Positions 1 through 6,145 of a stretch of DNA of 7,248 nt are shown in pieces. Below the pieces are notes generated by a model. That model did not search any database, was not told where the DNA came from, and saw only the letters and a program-made list of their open reading frames with translations. Made by a program: the position numbers and the translations under genes. The stretch's first letter is position 1. Every line of letters starts with the position of its first letter. This DNA is from Spirochaetaceae bacterium (lineage in GTDB: Bacteria > Spirochaetota > Spirochaetia > SZUA-6 > Fen-1364), in contig PMDT01000021.1 in assembly GCA_003154555.1 (NCBI GenBank), positions 1 to 7,248 on the forward strand. The letters are read 5' to 3'.

Positions 1-1670
1 CGGATGTCCGCGAGCAGGCGCAGCCCTTCGCGCAGGGTCTCGTCCGTCTTGTACTCTCCGCAGAAGTCCTGCATGACCCTGCCGATGCCGGCGTTCAGCT
101 CCTTCCATCCGATGCCTGTCCCGGAGTGTTCAAGCGGCGCATAGACCCGCGCCTTCTCCCTCTCCACCTCCCGATCGTCCACGCGGGGTTCCGCGGCGCG
201 CAGAGCATACGCCGCCGCCTTTCTCCCGACGTAGCGGCCGCTGCTGGCAGCGCTGGAATGGGCGCCCGCGCCGTAAATCGCGCCACCGGCCGCATAAAGC
301 CCGTCGAGGCTGGTCCGCAGGTCCCAGTCCACGACCACTCCTCCGCATCCCCACTGCCGCCAGAGCGGCCCCGTCATGCCGGCCCAGAAATTGGCATGGG
401 CGTAGGCGGAAGGCGGCATGACCGGCACCTGGAGCATGTCAATGTCCGGATTGAAACCGGCCCGCGTAAGGGTGTCATAGACGGGGATCCGGGTCCGTCC
501 CTCGTTTCCGACCATGAGGCCGAAAATGGCGCGCCGCTCTTTCTCCGGCATCCGCGAGAGGTCCGCATAGAGCGGCAAGGTGAGCTCTCCCCGGCGGATG
601 CGCTCCGGAAGGTCGGGGGCGAGCTCCTTCACATGGTTTTCGTACGTGGGGGGAACGCGCAGCCCGTGGCCAAGCATGTAGCGCTGGCCGGCGGAGGGCC
701 GGAAACGCTCAGCCAGGGTGTGAAGCTCCTTCCCGTCCCTGTCCACCCACGGCACCTCGCGGCCCTTCGCGTCAACGATGGGGCAGCCGTGCCAGGTATT
801 GTGTGCATTTCCGACCGCGTATGCGATGTAAGAGAACGCGCCCGGGTCCGGAAACGTCTCTTCCAGCCGCGCAAGCTCGGCGCCGGCGGTCCATGCCGCA
901 GCCAGACCGTCGCCCGTGCAATTGGGATCGCGGAATGTCGAACGGATCTCGGTGGAAAAATTCCAGATCCTGCCGGGAAGACCCGTGGCAAGAATGACGG
1001 CCCGGGCCCGCACGATGAGAAATGCGCCGGTATGAGTGTCGATCCCCATCGCGCCGGTCACCCGCACGCTCTCCCCCGCAGGCTCGGTGAGAAGGGACGT
1101 GATCATCATCCTGTCCCGAATATCGACCCCGAGCTGTCGCATTCCCGCGTGCAGGCAGGGCTTCACGTTATGACCGTAGACCCTGATGTCGATGCGGTTG
1201 TCGTAGTCGTAAGCGAAAAGAAGGCCCGTTGCCGGGTCGCGGAAATCCGCGCCTTCGAACTCACCCCGCGCGTCGCGGATGCGCATCCCCATGCTTTCGC
1301 AATCCAGGAGAGCATCCCAGCTTTCCTTCGCGTTCACGTAGCGCAGGGGGCCGCAGTCGTAGCCGCCGCAGTCGGCAAGAACCCGATCGGTGAAATCTTC
1401 CGGGGTGACGCGGGAGCAGGGATTGGTGCACGCGGACAGCCAGTGATCGACGCCCGCGCCGCCATTGCCGCTCCATTTCGTGGCTTCCTTTTCCACGACA
1501 AGCACCCGCGCGCCGAGCCTGCGGGCGTTCATTGCGGCATGGCAGCCGGCGATTCCCCCACCCAGGACGAGCACGTCCGTGTCGAGCCTGTCTTCCACCC
1601 CGTAGCGGACCGGGTACGGCCAGGGAGGGAGGGCTGCGCCGGCCTGGAGATAGTCATGCCACGTCGACAT
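1..1670 (-). CDS. FAD-dependent oxidoreductase, AprA/SdhA-superfamily flavoprotein (3' end outside window)
   Basis: This frame is open from ATG at 1670 to the window edge: 556 complete codons and no stop. The start is supported by AAGGGAG seven bases upstream. Residues 33-60 form a dinucleotide-binding fold with GGGIAG (37-42) and a strand ending in VVEKE. A second FAD-contacting segment, AVILATG, lies at 224-230, followed by CTGDGLAAAW at 251-260. GLYAAGGAIYGAGAHSS at 457-473 with SGRYVG at 477-482 closes the FAD domain, and residues from about 500 resemble the start of the helical C-terminal domain. The order fits the fumarate reductase/succinate dehydrogenase/adenylylsulfate reductase alpha superfamily. 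Two canonical SdhA/FrdA marks are missing: the HPTG substrate motif after GDG, and the histidine that binds FAD covalently (the region reads KWSGNGGAGVDHW, 65-77), so FAD is probably non-covalent. The GAxxH...SGR ending looks closer to AprA. It is the last visible gene of the importer operon, 12 nt after dppF. Reaction and substrate are unknown; the next gene may encode a ferredoxin-like partner, which is inference. Confidence 0.88.
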   Translation of the reverse strand, partial: MSTWHDYLQAGAALPPWPYPVRYGVEDRLDTDVLVLGGGIAGCHAAMNARRLGARVLVVEKEATKWSGNGGAGVDHWLSACTNPCSRVTPEDFTDRVLADCGGYDCGPLRYVNAKESWDALLDCESMGMRIRDARGEFEGADFRDPATGLLFAYDYDNRIDIRVYGHNVKPCLHAGMRQLGVDIRDRMMITSLLTEPAGESVRVTGAMGIDTHTGAFLIVRARAVILATGLPGRIWNFSTEIRSTFRDPNCTGDGLAAAWTAGAELARLEETFPDPGAFSYIAYAVGNAHNTWHGCPIVDAKGREVPWVDRDGKELHTLAERFRPSAGQRYMLGHGLRVPPTYENHVKELAPDLPERIRRGELTLPLYADLSRMPEKERRAIFGLMVGNEGRTRIPVYDTLTRAGFNPDIDMLQVPVMPPSAYAHANFWAGMTGPLWRQWGCGGVVVDWDLRTSLDGLYAAGGAIYGAGAHSSAASSGRYVGRKAAAYALRAAEPRVDDREVEREKARVYAPLEHSGTGIGWKELNAGIGRVMQDFCGEYKTDETLREGLRLLADI

Positions 1671-1677
1671 CCGCGAT

Positions 1678-1684
1678 CTCCCTT
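1678..1684 (-). promoter_or_regulatory. Ribosome binding site of the flavoprotein gene
   Basis: AAGGGAG on the minus strand, seven bases before the ATG at 1670. Its first two bases are part of the TAA stop codon of the preceding ATPase gene, so termination of one gene places ribosomes at the start of the next. It fixes the flavoprotein start and supports co-transcription. Confidence 0.75.
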
Positions 1685-2747
1685 ACAGCTCGCGCCACCG
1701 ATGGCAGGCGACTTTCCGCTCCCCCCCATCGACGCTCTCCAGCTGGGGCTCCACGGTGCGACAGATCTCCCGGACATGGGCGCAGCGCGGATGGAAACGA
1801 CAGCCCGCGGGCGGATTGATCGGGTTGGGCACATCGCCGGTGAGGATGATCTTCTCCCGCTTTGTCTCGGGGTCCGGCACGGGGATGGCGGAGAGCAGCG
1901 CCTTTGTATAGGGATGCAGCGGCCGCGCGAATATCTCCGCCGTCGGTCCCATCTCCGCGATCCGTCCCAGGTACATCACCGCGATGCGATTGGATATGTA
2001 TTTCACCACCAGGAGGTGATGCGTCACAAAGAGGTACGTGAGGCGGAACTCCTCCTGGAGGCGCTTGAGCAGGTTCAGAATCTGCGCCTGGACGGACACG
2101 TCAAGGGCGGAGGTGGGCTCGTCCATGAGAATGAACTGCGGGTTGGTGGCAAGGGCGCGGGCAATGGCGATCCTCTGGCGCTGGCCGCCGGAAAACTCGT
2201 GGGGGTAACGCATGAGGTGGTCCGCGGTGAGGCCGACGATGCCCAGGAGCTCCCGTACCCGCGCATCCACGTCGCGCGTCTTGACCAGCCGTTGGGCGGT
2301 CAGCGGCTCGGCGACGATGTGCTTCACGAGCATGCGCGGATCGAGTGAGTTGGTCGGGTCCTGGAAGACGATCTGGATTCTCTGGCGCAATGCAAGAAGG
2401 TTCCGCCCGCTCATGCGGTTGAGGTCCATCCCCTTCAGCATGGCCCCCGCACGGGCCCTTGCCTGCGCGTCCGCGGAGTGGAGCATCGCCTCCACCTCTT
2501 CGACCTTGCCTCCATCCTGGCCGAAATAGATGCGGCCCGCCGTGGCCGTCTGCAGGCGCAGGATGGTCTTTCCCAGCGTGGTCTTCCCGCAGCCGCTCTC
2601 TCCCACAAGGCCGAGACATTCCCCCTTGCGCATGGCAAGGTCCACGCCGTCCACCGCCTTCACGTCGGCGATGCGCCGGCGGAACACTCCGCCCGTCACC
2701 GGGTAGTATTTTTTTAAATCACGGACATCGATCAGGTTCTCATGCAT
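1683..2747 (-). CDS. dppF: Peptide-type ABC importer ATPase 2 (DppF/OppF-like)
   Basis: Cytoplasmic ATP-hydrolysing subunit that would pair with the DppD-like ATPase to drive ligand import; 354 aa. Visible motifs: Walker [10 protein letters not shown] (49-57), Q-loop VFQDP with Q129, signature FSGGQ (185-189), Walker B FILMDEP (205-211), D-loop SALD (213-216) and H-loop H243. The C-terminal oligopeptide-ATPase domain has four cysteines (C316, C322, C329, C348), a pattern known in DppD-type proteins to hold a [4Fe-4S] cluster. Two oddities: about 29 extra residues between Walker A and the Q-loop (around 77-106), and His244 where Asp usually follows the H-loop histidine. The frame is open up to 2831, but ATG 2747 (MHENLIDV) is the better start: it has AAGGA eight bases upstream and begins where family similarity begins. 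It overlaps the end of dppD by 8 nt (ATGCATGA). The symbol is a family name; the ligand need not be a dipeptide. Confidence 0.93.
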   Translation of the reverse strand: MHENLIDVRDLKKYYPVTGGVFRRRIADVKAVDGVDLAMRKGECLGLVGESGCGKTTLGKTILRLQTATAGRIYFGQDGGKVEEVEAMLHSADAQARARAGAMLKGMDLNRMSGRNLLALRQRIQIVFQDPTNSLDPRMLVKHIVAEPLTAQRLVKTRDVDARVRELLGIVGLTADHLMRYPHEFSGGQRQRIAIARALATNPQFILMDEPTSALDVSVQAQILNLLKRLQEEFRLTYLFVTHHLLVVKYISNRIAVMYLGRIAEMGPTAEIFARPLHPYTKALLSAIPVPDPETKREKIILTGDVPNPINPPAGCRFHPRCAHVREICRTVEPQLESVDGGERKVACHRWREL

Positions 2748-4056
2748 GGCCGCCGTCCTTCCCCGTGTAGAGATGGCAGGCCACCCAATGGCCGGGCGTG
2801 TGCTCCACCGTGTCAGGCTTTTCCCTGACACAGATGTCCATCCTGCGGGGACACCGGGGATGAAACCGGCATCCCGTGGGCGGCGCGATCAGGTTGGGCA
2901 CGGCGCCCGGAATCATGGCAAGCTCCTCCGCCTGCTCGGCCTTTGGCACCGAAGCCAGGAGGCCGACGGCATAGGGATGAAGCGGGTTGCGGAAGAGCTC
3001 CCTCACCGTTGCCGTTTCACTCACGTCCCCCGCGTACATCACCGTCACCCTGTCGCAGACTTCCGCGACAAGCCCAAGGTCGTGCGTGATGAAGAGGACC
3101 GAGGAAATGATGGTCCGCTTCAGCTCCTTGATCAGCTCCACGATCTGCGCCTGGATCGTGACATCGAGGTTGGAGGTGGGCTCGTCCGCGATCAGGAGGG
3201 TGGGATGGCATGCCAGGGCGATGGCGATGACGATCCGCTGGGCCATGCCGCCTGACAGCTCGTGAGGATAGCGCTGCACGATGTTTTCCGGGTTCGGGAT
3301 GCCCAGCGTGCGCAGAAGCTCCACCACGTGCGCGCGCACGGTGGCATCCAGCCTTCGCCGATAGCGGCGGAGAAAGGGAATCCGGCGGGCCACCGCGACG
3401 ATGCCGGTCCGCGGGCGGGCGTGGTCGCGGCTCCTGTTCAGGTCGGCCTTGCGCTCCTCCGATCGCGTGTCCGAGCTTGTTTCCAGCTGATAGAGCTCAT
3501 TGTCGATCCGCCGCACACGCTCGTCGAACCGGCGGGTGGCGGCCAGCTCCTTCCGTAAGAGGGCTGCCTGGATGACCGCACCCGCGCCGCGCAGGGAGCC
3601 ACGGCGGCGCCGTGAACGTTCCGCATCCATGGCCGCGAGCGTTTCCTCGATCATCTGCTCCATGCGGTGAAACTGGTAGCTTTCCTTGACCTGCTCGAGG
3701 ACGGAAAGAACGGGATTGAGCGCGGCGCCGGGCTCCTGGAAAATCATGGAGATGTCCGAGCCGCGTATGGACTCCATGTACGTCTCGGTCCGCTGCACGA
3801 TCTCGATGCCGCGCGCGCGTTCCTGGTCGTTGAGAAAGAGCACGATGCGTCCCGAATCGATGCGGCCGGGCGCCTGGACGATCCGCATCATGGAGCGCAC
3901 CGTCACGCTCTTGCCGCAGCCGCTTTCACCCACCAGCCCGTAGGTCTCGCCCTGCTGCACGACGACGTTGACACCGTTGAGGGCGCGGACCACGCCTTCA
4001 AAGGTGTAGAAATTAGTGTGAAGGTCCTGCGTTTCCGCGAGTGTGAGCGTCCCCAC
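2740..4056 (-). CDS. dppD: Peptide-type ABC importer ATPase 1 (DppD/OppD-like) with large basic insertion
   Basis: Cytoplasmic ATPase subunit of the importer, predicted 438 aa against about 330 for typical DppD/OppD. Motifs: Walker A GESGCGKS (43-50), Q-loop MIFQEP with Q107, signature LSGGM (267-271), Walker B LLIADEP (287-293), D-loop SNLD (295-298), H-loop ITHD with H325. The C-terminal domain carries C396, C402, C409 and C427, the family's four-cysteine pattern known to hold a [4Fe-4S] cluster in a DppD. Q-loop and signature are 161 residues apart, roughly 100 more than usual, because of an Arg-rich, probably helical segment at about 131-240. The start is GTG at 4056, preceded by GAGGAGG with a 5-nt spacer and sharing one base with the TAG stop of dppC. 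The frame stays open upstream to 4212, but that stretch lies inside dppC and does not look like ABC sequence. All catalytic motifs are intact, so it is expected to be active. Confidence 0.93.
   Translation of the reverse strand: MGTLTLAETQDLHTNFYTFEGVVRALNGVNVVVQQGETYGLVGESGCGKSVTVRSMMRIVQAPGRIDSGRIVLFLNDQERARGIEIVQRTETYMESIRGSDISMIFQEPGAALNPVLSVLEQVKESYQFHRMEQMIEETLAAMDAERSRRRRGSLRGAGAVIQAALLRKELAATRRFDERVRRIDNELYQLETSSDTRSEERKADLNRSRDHARPRTGIVAVARRIPFLRRYRRRLDATVRAHVVELLRTLGIPNPENIVQRYPHELSGGMAQRIVIAIALACHPTLLIADEPTSNLDVTIQAQIVELIKELKRTIISSVLFITHDLGLVAEVCDRVTVMYAGDVSETATVRELFRNPLHPYAVGLLASVPKAEQAEELAMIPGAVPNLIAPPTGCRFHPRCPRRMDICVREKPDTVEHTPGHWVACHLYTGKDGGHA
2756..2760 (-). promoter_or_regulatory. 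Ribosome binding site of the dppF-like gene
   Basis: AAGGA on the minus strand, eight bases before ATG 2747, inside the 3' end of the dppD-like gene. It selects 2747 over the upstream in-frame ATG at 2831. Confidence 0.65.
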
Positions 4057-4985
4057 TATCGCCTCCTCATGCGGGGATCGAACACGTCGCGCACGGCGTC
4101 GCCGAGGAGGTTCCAGCCAAGGACGAAGAGGGAGATGACAAAGCCGGGGATGAACACCGTGTACCAGTACGCGAAGCGGTTGCCCGGGGTGCCCACGATC
4201 CAGTTGCGGCACAGCGAGACGATCTGGCCCCAGTCCGCGGTGCCCGTTTCAGAGCCCAGCCCGAGAAAGGAGAGGGCCGCCGCGGTCAGGATGGTGGTCC
4301 CGATGTTGAGGGAGGCGAGGATGAGCACGGAGTACATCGCGTTGGGAAGGATGTGGGAAAAGATGATGCGGAGATGGGATGCGCCGCTTGCCCGTGCGGC
4401 GAGGATGAAGTCCTTGCCCCGCGTCACCAGGATATCGCTGCGGATCACCCGGGTGTAGCTGGGCCATTCGAGAATGATCAGCACGATGATGACGGCCTTC
4501 AGTCCCCTCCCGATCGCCACGACCAGGGCCATGGCCATGACGAGGAAGGGGATGGCATAAAAGATGTCGGCAATCCTCATGATGACTTCATCCACGATCC
4601 CGCCGAAATATCCCGCCAGGGCGCCGAGGATGATCCCGATGAGCAGGTTGGCCGCGACAACGAGCACGCCGATCTTGAACGCGCTCCGCGCTCCCCAGAC
4701 CAGCCCGTAGAGCATGTCGTACTGCTGCTGCGTGGTGCCCAGGGGATGCGCCGCGCTGGGGGGTGACGGCTCGATCCGATACCCGTTGTGAGGGATCTTG
4801 TATGGATCCCGGTTGGTCGGCGGCTCGAGGACCGGCGCGAGGATCGCGATGACCCCGAATATGACGATGAGGCTGAGCCCGATGACCGACAGGGGATTGC
4901 GGAGAAATCGCTTTGCCGTGAAGAGCATCTCCCTGAGCCGGGGGTGCATGGGGCGGAGCTGCCTCTGGTCCGTTCTGGTTTCCAT
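4056..4985 (-). CDS. dppC: Peptide-type ABC importer permease (DppC/OppC-like)
   Basis: Second inner-membrane channel subunit; 309 aa, a usual length for the family. The N-terminal cytoplasmic stretch (FLRNPLSVIG, 27-36) leads into the first membrane segment at about 33-54. The external loop contains PPSAAHPLGTTQQQYD (75-90), a variant of the common HPLGTD..GRD motif. Further hydrophobic segments lie at about 104-127, 140-159, 163-174, 217-238 and 276-296. The cytoplasmic EAA loop that contacts the ATPases is AARASGASHLRIIFSHILPN (196-215). The C-terminus NLLGDAVRDVFDPRMRRR is typical of DppC. ATG 4985 has AAAGGG six bases upstream and lies 11 nt after the dppB stop; its TAG stop shares one base with the dppD GTG start. 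Ligand specificity cannot be read from the permease. The family call is secure; the exact symbol is by similarity. Confidence 0.95.
   Translation of the reverse strand: METRTDQRQLRPMHPRLREMLFTAKRFLRNPLSVIGLSLIVIFGVIAILAPVLEPPTNRDPYKIPHNGYRIEPSPPSAAHPLGTTQQQYDMLYGLVWGARSAFKIGVLVVAANLLIGIILGALAGYFGGIVDEVIMRIADIFYAIPFLVMAMALVVAIGRGLKAVIIVLIILEWPSYTRVIRSDILVTRGKDFILAARASGASHLRIIFSHILPNAMYSVLILASLNIGTTILTAAALSFLGLGSETGTADWGQIVSLCRNWIVGTPGNRFAYWYTVFIPGFVISLFVLGWNLLGDAVRDVFDPRMRRR
4062..4068 (-). promoter_or_regulatory. Strong ribosome binding site of the dppD-like gene
   Basis: GAGGAGG on the minus strand, five bases before GTG 4056, embedded in the last codons of dppC. This near-perfect anti-16S match decides for the GTG start and implies translational coupling to dppC through the TAGTG stop/start junction. 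Confidence 0.8.
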
Positions 4986-4991
4986 GGGAAG

Positions 4992-4997
4992 CCCTTT
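4992..4997 (-). promoter_or_regulatory. Ribosome binding site of the dppC-like gene
   Basis: AAAGGG on the minus strand, six bases before ATG 4985. Its first base is the last base of the dppB TGA stop, again packing the signal into the gene junction. Confidence 0.6.
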
Positions 4998-6031
4998 CAG
5001 GAAAGCCGCACGCGTGGATCAACGTACGCGTAGATGAGGTCCACGATGAGGTTGATGACGACGTAGATGGTGCCGAGGAAGAGCACGTTGAACATGATCG
5101 CGGCCACGTCGAGCTGAAGCGCCGCCTGCGCCATCCACCAGCCGATGCCCTTGCGATCGAAGATTGTCTCCGTGATGACCATGCCGCCCATGAGCCCCGC
5201 AAACGTGAGGCCTGAAACAGTAATGACAGGAAGCATGGCGTTGCGCCGTGCATGCCGGCGGAAAAGCGTCTTGCGGTCAGCCCCCTTTGCCCGGGCAGTC
5301 ATCATGTAATCCTGCCCGAGGGACTCCAGCATGCTGGAGCGCATGAGGCGCATGATGAGGGCGGAGTTGATGACCACAAGGTTGAGCGTCGGGAGGACCA
5401 TGCGGTAGAGGGCGTCCCCGACCACCTGCCAGCGCCAGTTGAGGATGCCGTCAAGCACGAGCAGGTGTGTGTACTGGTGGTAGCCTTCCCCGTAGATGAT
5501 GTTCCGCACGTCGTTCGACACTGTGCCGGGCGGGAAAATCCCGGCGAAGCCGTAGAAGATCATCATGAGGAGGAGACCCAGCCAGAATGTCGGAAGGGAG
5601 TACCCCACGATGGCGAAGACCCGGGTGAAATGGTCCGTGGGGGTATCCTTGCGCACCGCCCCCAGGGTGCCCAGGAAGATGCCGACGAGGATGATGAGGG
5701 GGGCGGAGAAGAGCACAAGCCCGAGGGTCACGGGGAAGAACCGCACGAACCCGTCGATCACGGGCGAGCTCGCGGTGATGGAGTAGCCGAACTCCCCATG
5801 AAGGAGATTGCGAACCCAGCGAAAGTACTGCACGGGCGCCGGGTCGTTCAACCCGTACTTGGCGATCATGGCGTCCATCTGGGCCGGGGAGACACGGTCA
5901 TTCGTTACGTAGGCGGCGACACGCTGGCCGGGGGGCAGCAGCATCATGACGGTGAAAACGAGCAGGGACACCCCGATGAGCACGAGCACCATGAGGAGAA
6001 GGCGTCGGATGATATAGGAAAGAAGGCTCAC
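4997..6031 (-). CDS. dppB: Peptide-type ABC importer permease (DppB/OppB-like)
   Basis: First inner-membrane channel subunit; 344 aa, normal for DppB/OppB. The N-terminus YIIRRLLLMVLVLIGVSLL (6-24) is the classical first membrane segment of the family, followed by the external PVQYFRWVRNLLHGEFGYSI motif (66-85). Other hydrophobic segments lie at about 101-125, 138-162, 210-229, 268-290 and 311-336. The EAA loop that docks on the ATPases runs from DYMMTARAKGADRKT at 241 to LPVI at 270, and the protein ends in VDPRVRLS. Translation starts at GTG 6031, which has AAGGAG six bases upstream and places the membrane segment at the usual distance from the N-terminus. It is the first gene after an internal terminator and has its own predicted promoter, so it probably heads the dppBCDF-flavoprotein transcript. 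It ends 11 nt before dppC. Confidence 0.95.
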   Translation of the reverse strand: MSLLSYIIRRLLLMVLVLIGVSLLVFTVMMLLPPGQRVAAYVTNDRVSPAQMDAMIAKYGLNDPAPVQYFRWVRNLLHGEFGYSITASSPVIDGFVRFFPVTLGLVLFSAPLIILVGIFLGTLGAVRKDTPTDHFTRVFAIVGYSLPTFWLGLLLMMIFYGFAGIFPPGTVSNDVRNIIYGEGYHQYTHLLVLDGILNWRWQVVGDALYRMVLPTLNLVVINSALIMRLMRSSMLESLGQDYMMTARAKGADRKTLFRRHARRNAMLPVITVSGLTFAGLMGGMVITETIFDRKGIGWWMAQAALQLDVAAIMFNVLFLGTIYVVINLIVDLIYAYVDPRVRLS

Positions 6032-6037
6032 GTCGGA

Positions 6038-6043
6038 CTCCTT
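6038..6043 (-). promoter_or_regulatory. Ribosome binding site of the dppB-like gene
   Basis: AAGGAG on the minus strand with a 6-nt spacer to GTG 6031. It supports the non-ATG start of the permease. Confidence 0.8.
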
Positions 6044-6063
6044 GGAGGTGAGAGGGCCCTGCT

Positions 6064-6092
6064 ACGATAGGGGATACTCAGGCTGATGTCAA
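6064..6092 (-). promoter_or_regulatory. Predicted sigma-70-type promoter for dppBCDF-flavoprotein
   Basis: On the minus strand a perfect -35 hexamer TTGACA (6092-6087) is followed after exactly 17 bases by TATCGT (6069-6064), which matches four of six -10 consensus bases including both outer T positions. Transcription would begin near 6057, giving a leader of about 26 nt with the AAGGAG site before GTG 6031. The hexamers, the ideal spacing and the position between a terminator and a gene are visible; promoter activity is inferred. No clear operator repeat is seen in the short leader. Confidence 0.6.
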
Positions 6093-6093
6093 C

Positions 6094-6128
6094 AAAAAGC
6101 GCGGGACCCCGGTGACGGGGTCCCGCGC
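6094..6128 (-). terminator. Rho-independent terminator after the binding-protein gene
   Basis: A perfect 13-bp inverted repeat (arms 6099-6111 and 6116-6128, arm GCGCGGGACCCCG) encloses a 4-nt loop. Reading the minus strand, the stem is followed at once by five T residues (6098-6094). The other side lacks a T run, so it acts on minus-strand transcription only. It lies 17 bp after the stop codon of the binding-protein gene and would end or attenuate that transcript, a common way to make more binding protein than membrane subunits. Confidence 0.88.
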
Positions 6129-6145
6129 CGAATCAGGCAGGATGC

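Noticed and set aside
316..442. Possibility that the flavoprotein is broken, because no closed minus-strand reading frame of full length is present
   Set aside because: Codon-by-codon reading from 1670 to position 3 shows no internal stop or frameshift; it is simply cut by the window edge before its stop codon.
126..2348. Very long plus-strand open frame (740 codons) opposite the flavoprotein and DppF genes
   Set aside because: It is in exact codon register opposite the two minus-strand genes, which share one frame. Plus-strand stops would need TTA, CTA or TCA sense codons, which are rare in these GC-rich genes; the frame ends at the first TCA serine codon of the dppF-like gene. The translation is Arg/His/Pro-rich with no recognisable domain, while the minus strand encodes clear protein families.
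3667..4458. Plus-strand open frame of 263 codons across the dppC/dppD junction
   Set aside because: It is opposite two well-supported genes and shows no domain. Part of it is in the mirrored register of the dppD-like gene, where stops are depleted by codon usage.
4588..5253. Minus-strand open frame of 221 codons overlapping dppB and dppC
   Set aside because: Out of frame with both real permease genes; Ser/Arg/Pro-rich translation with no motif. It is a shadow of the GC-rich coding sequence.
5252..6070. Plus-strand open frame of 272 codons opposite dppB
   Set aside because: Same mirrored-register effect; the translation is a His/Glu-rich low-complexity product, typical of the antisense of membrane-protein codons, and the minus strand encodes an unmistakable permease.
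6099..6128. Inverted repeat considered as an operator or repetitive extragenic element
   Set aside because: A GC-rich perfect stem with a 4-nt loop followed by five T on the minus strand, just after a stop codon, is explained fully by an intrinsic terminator; no second copy is seen in the window.
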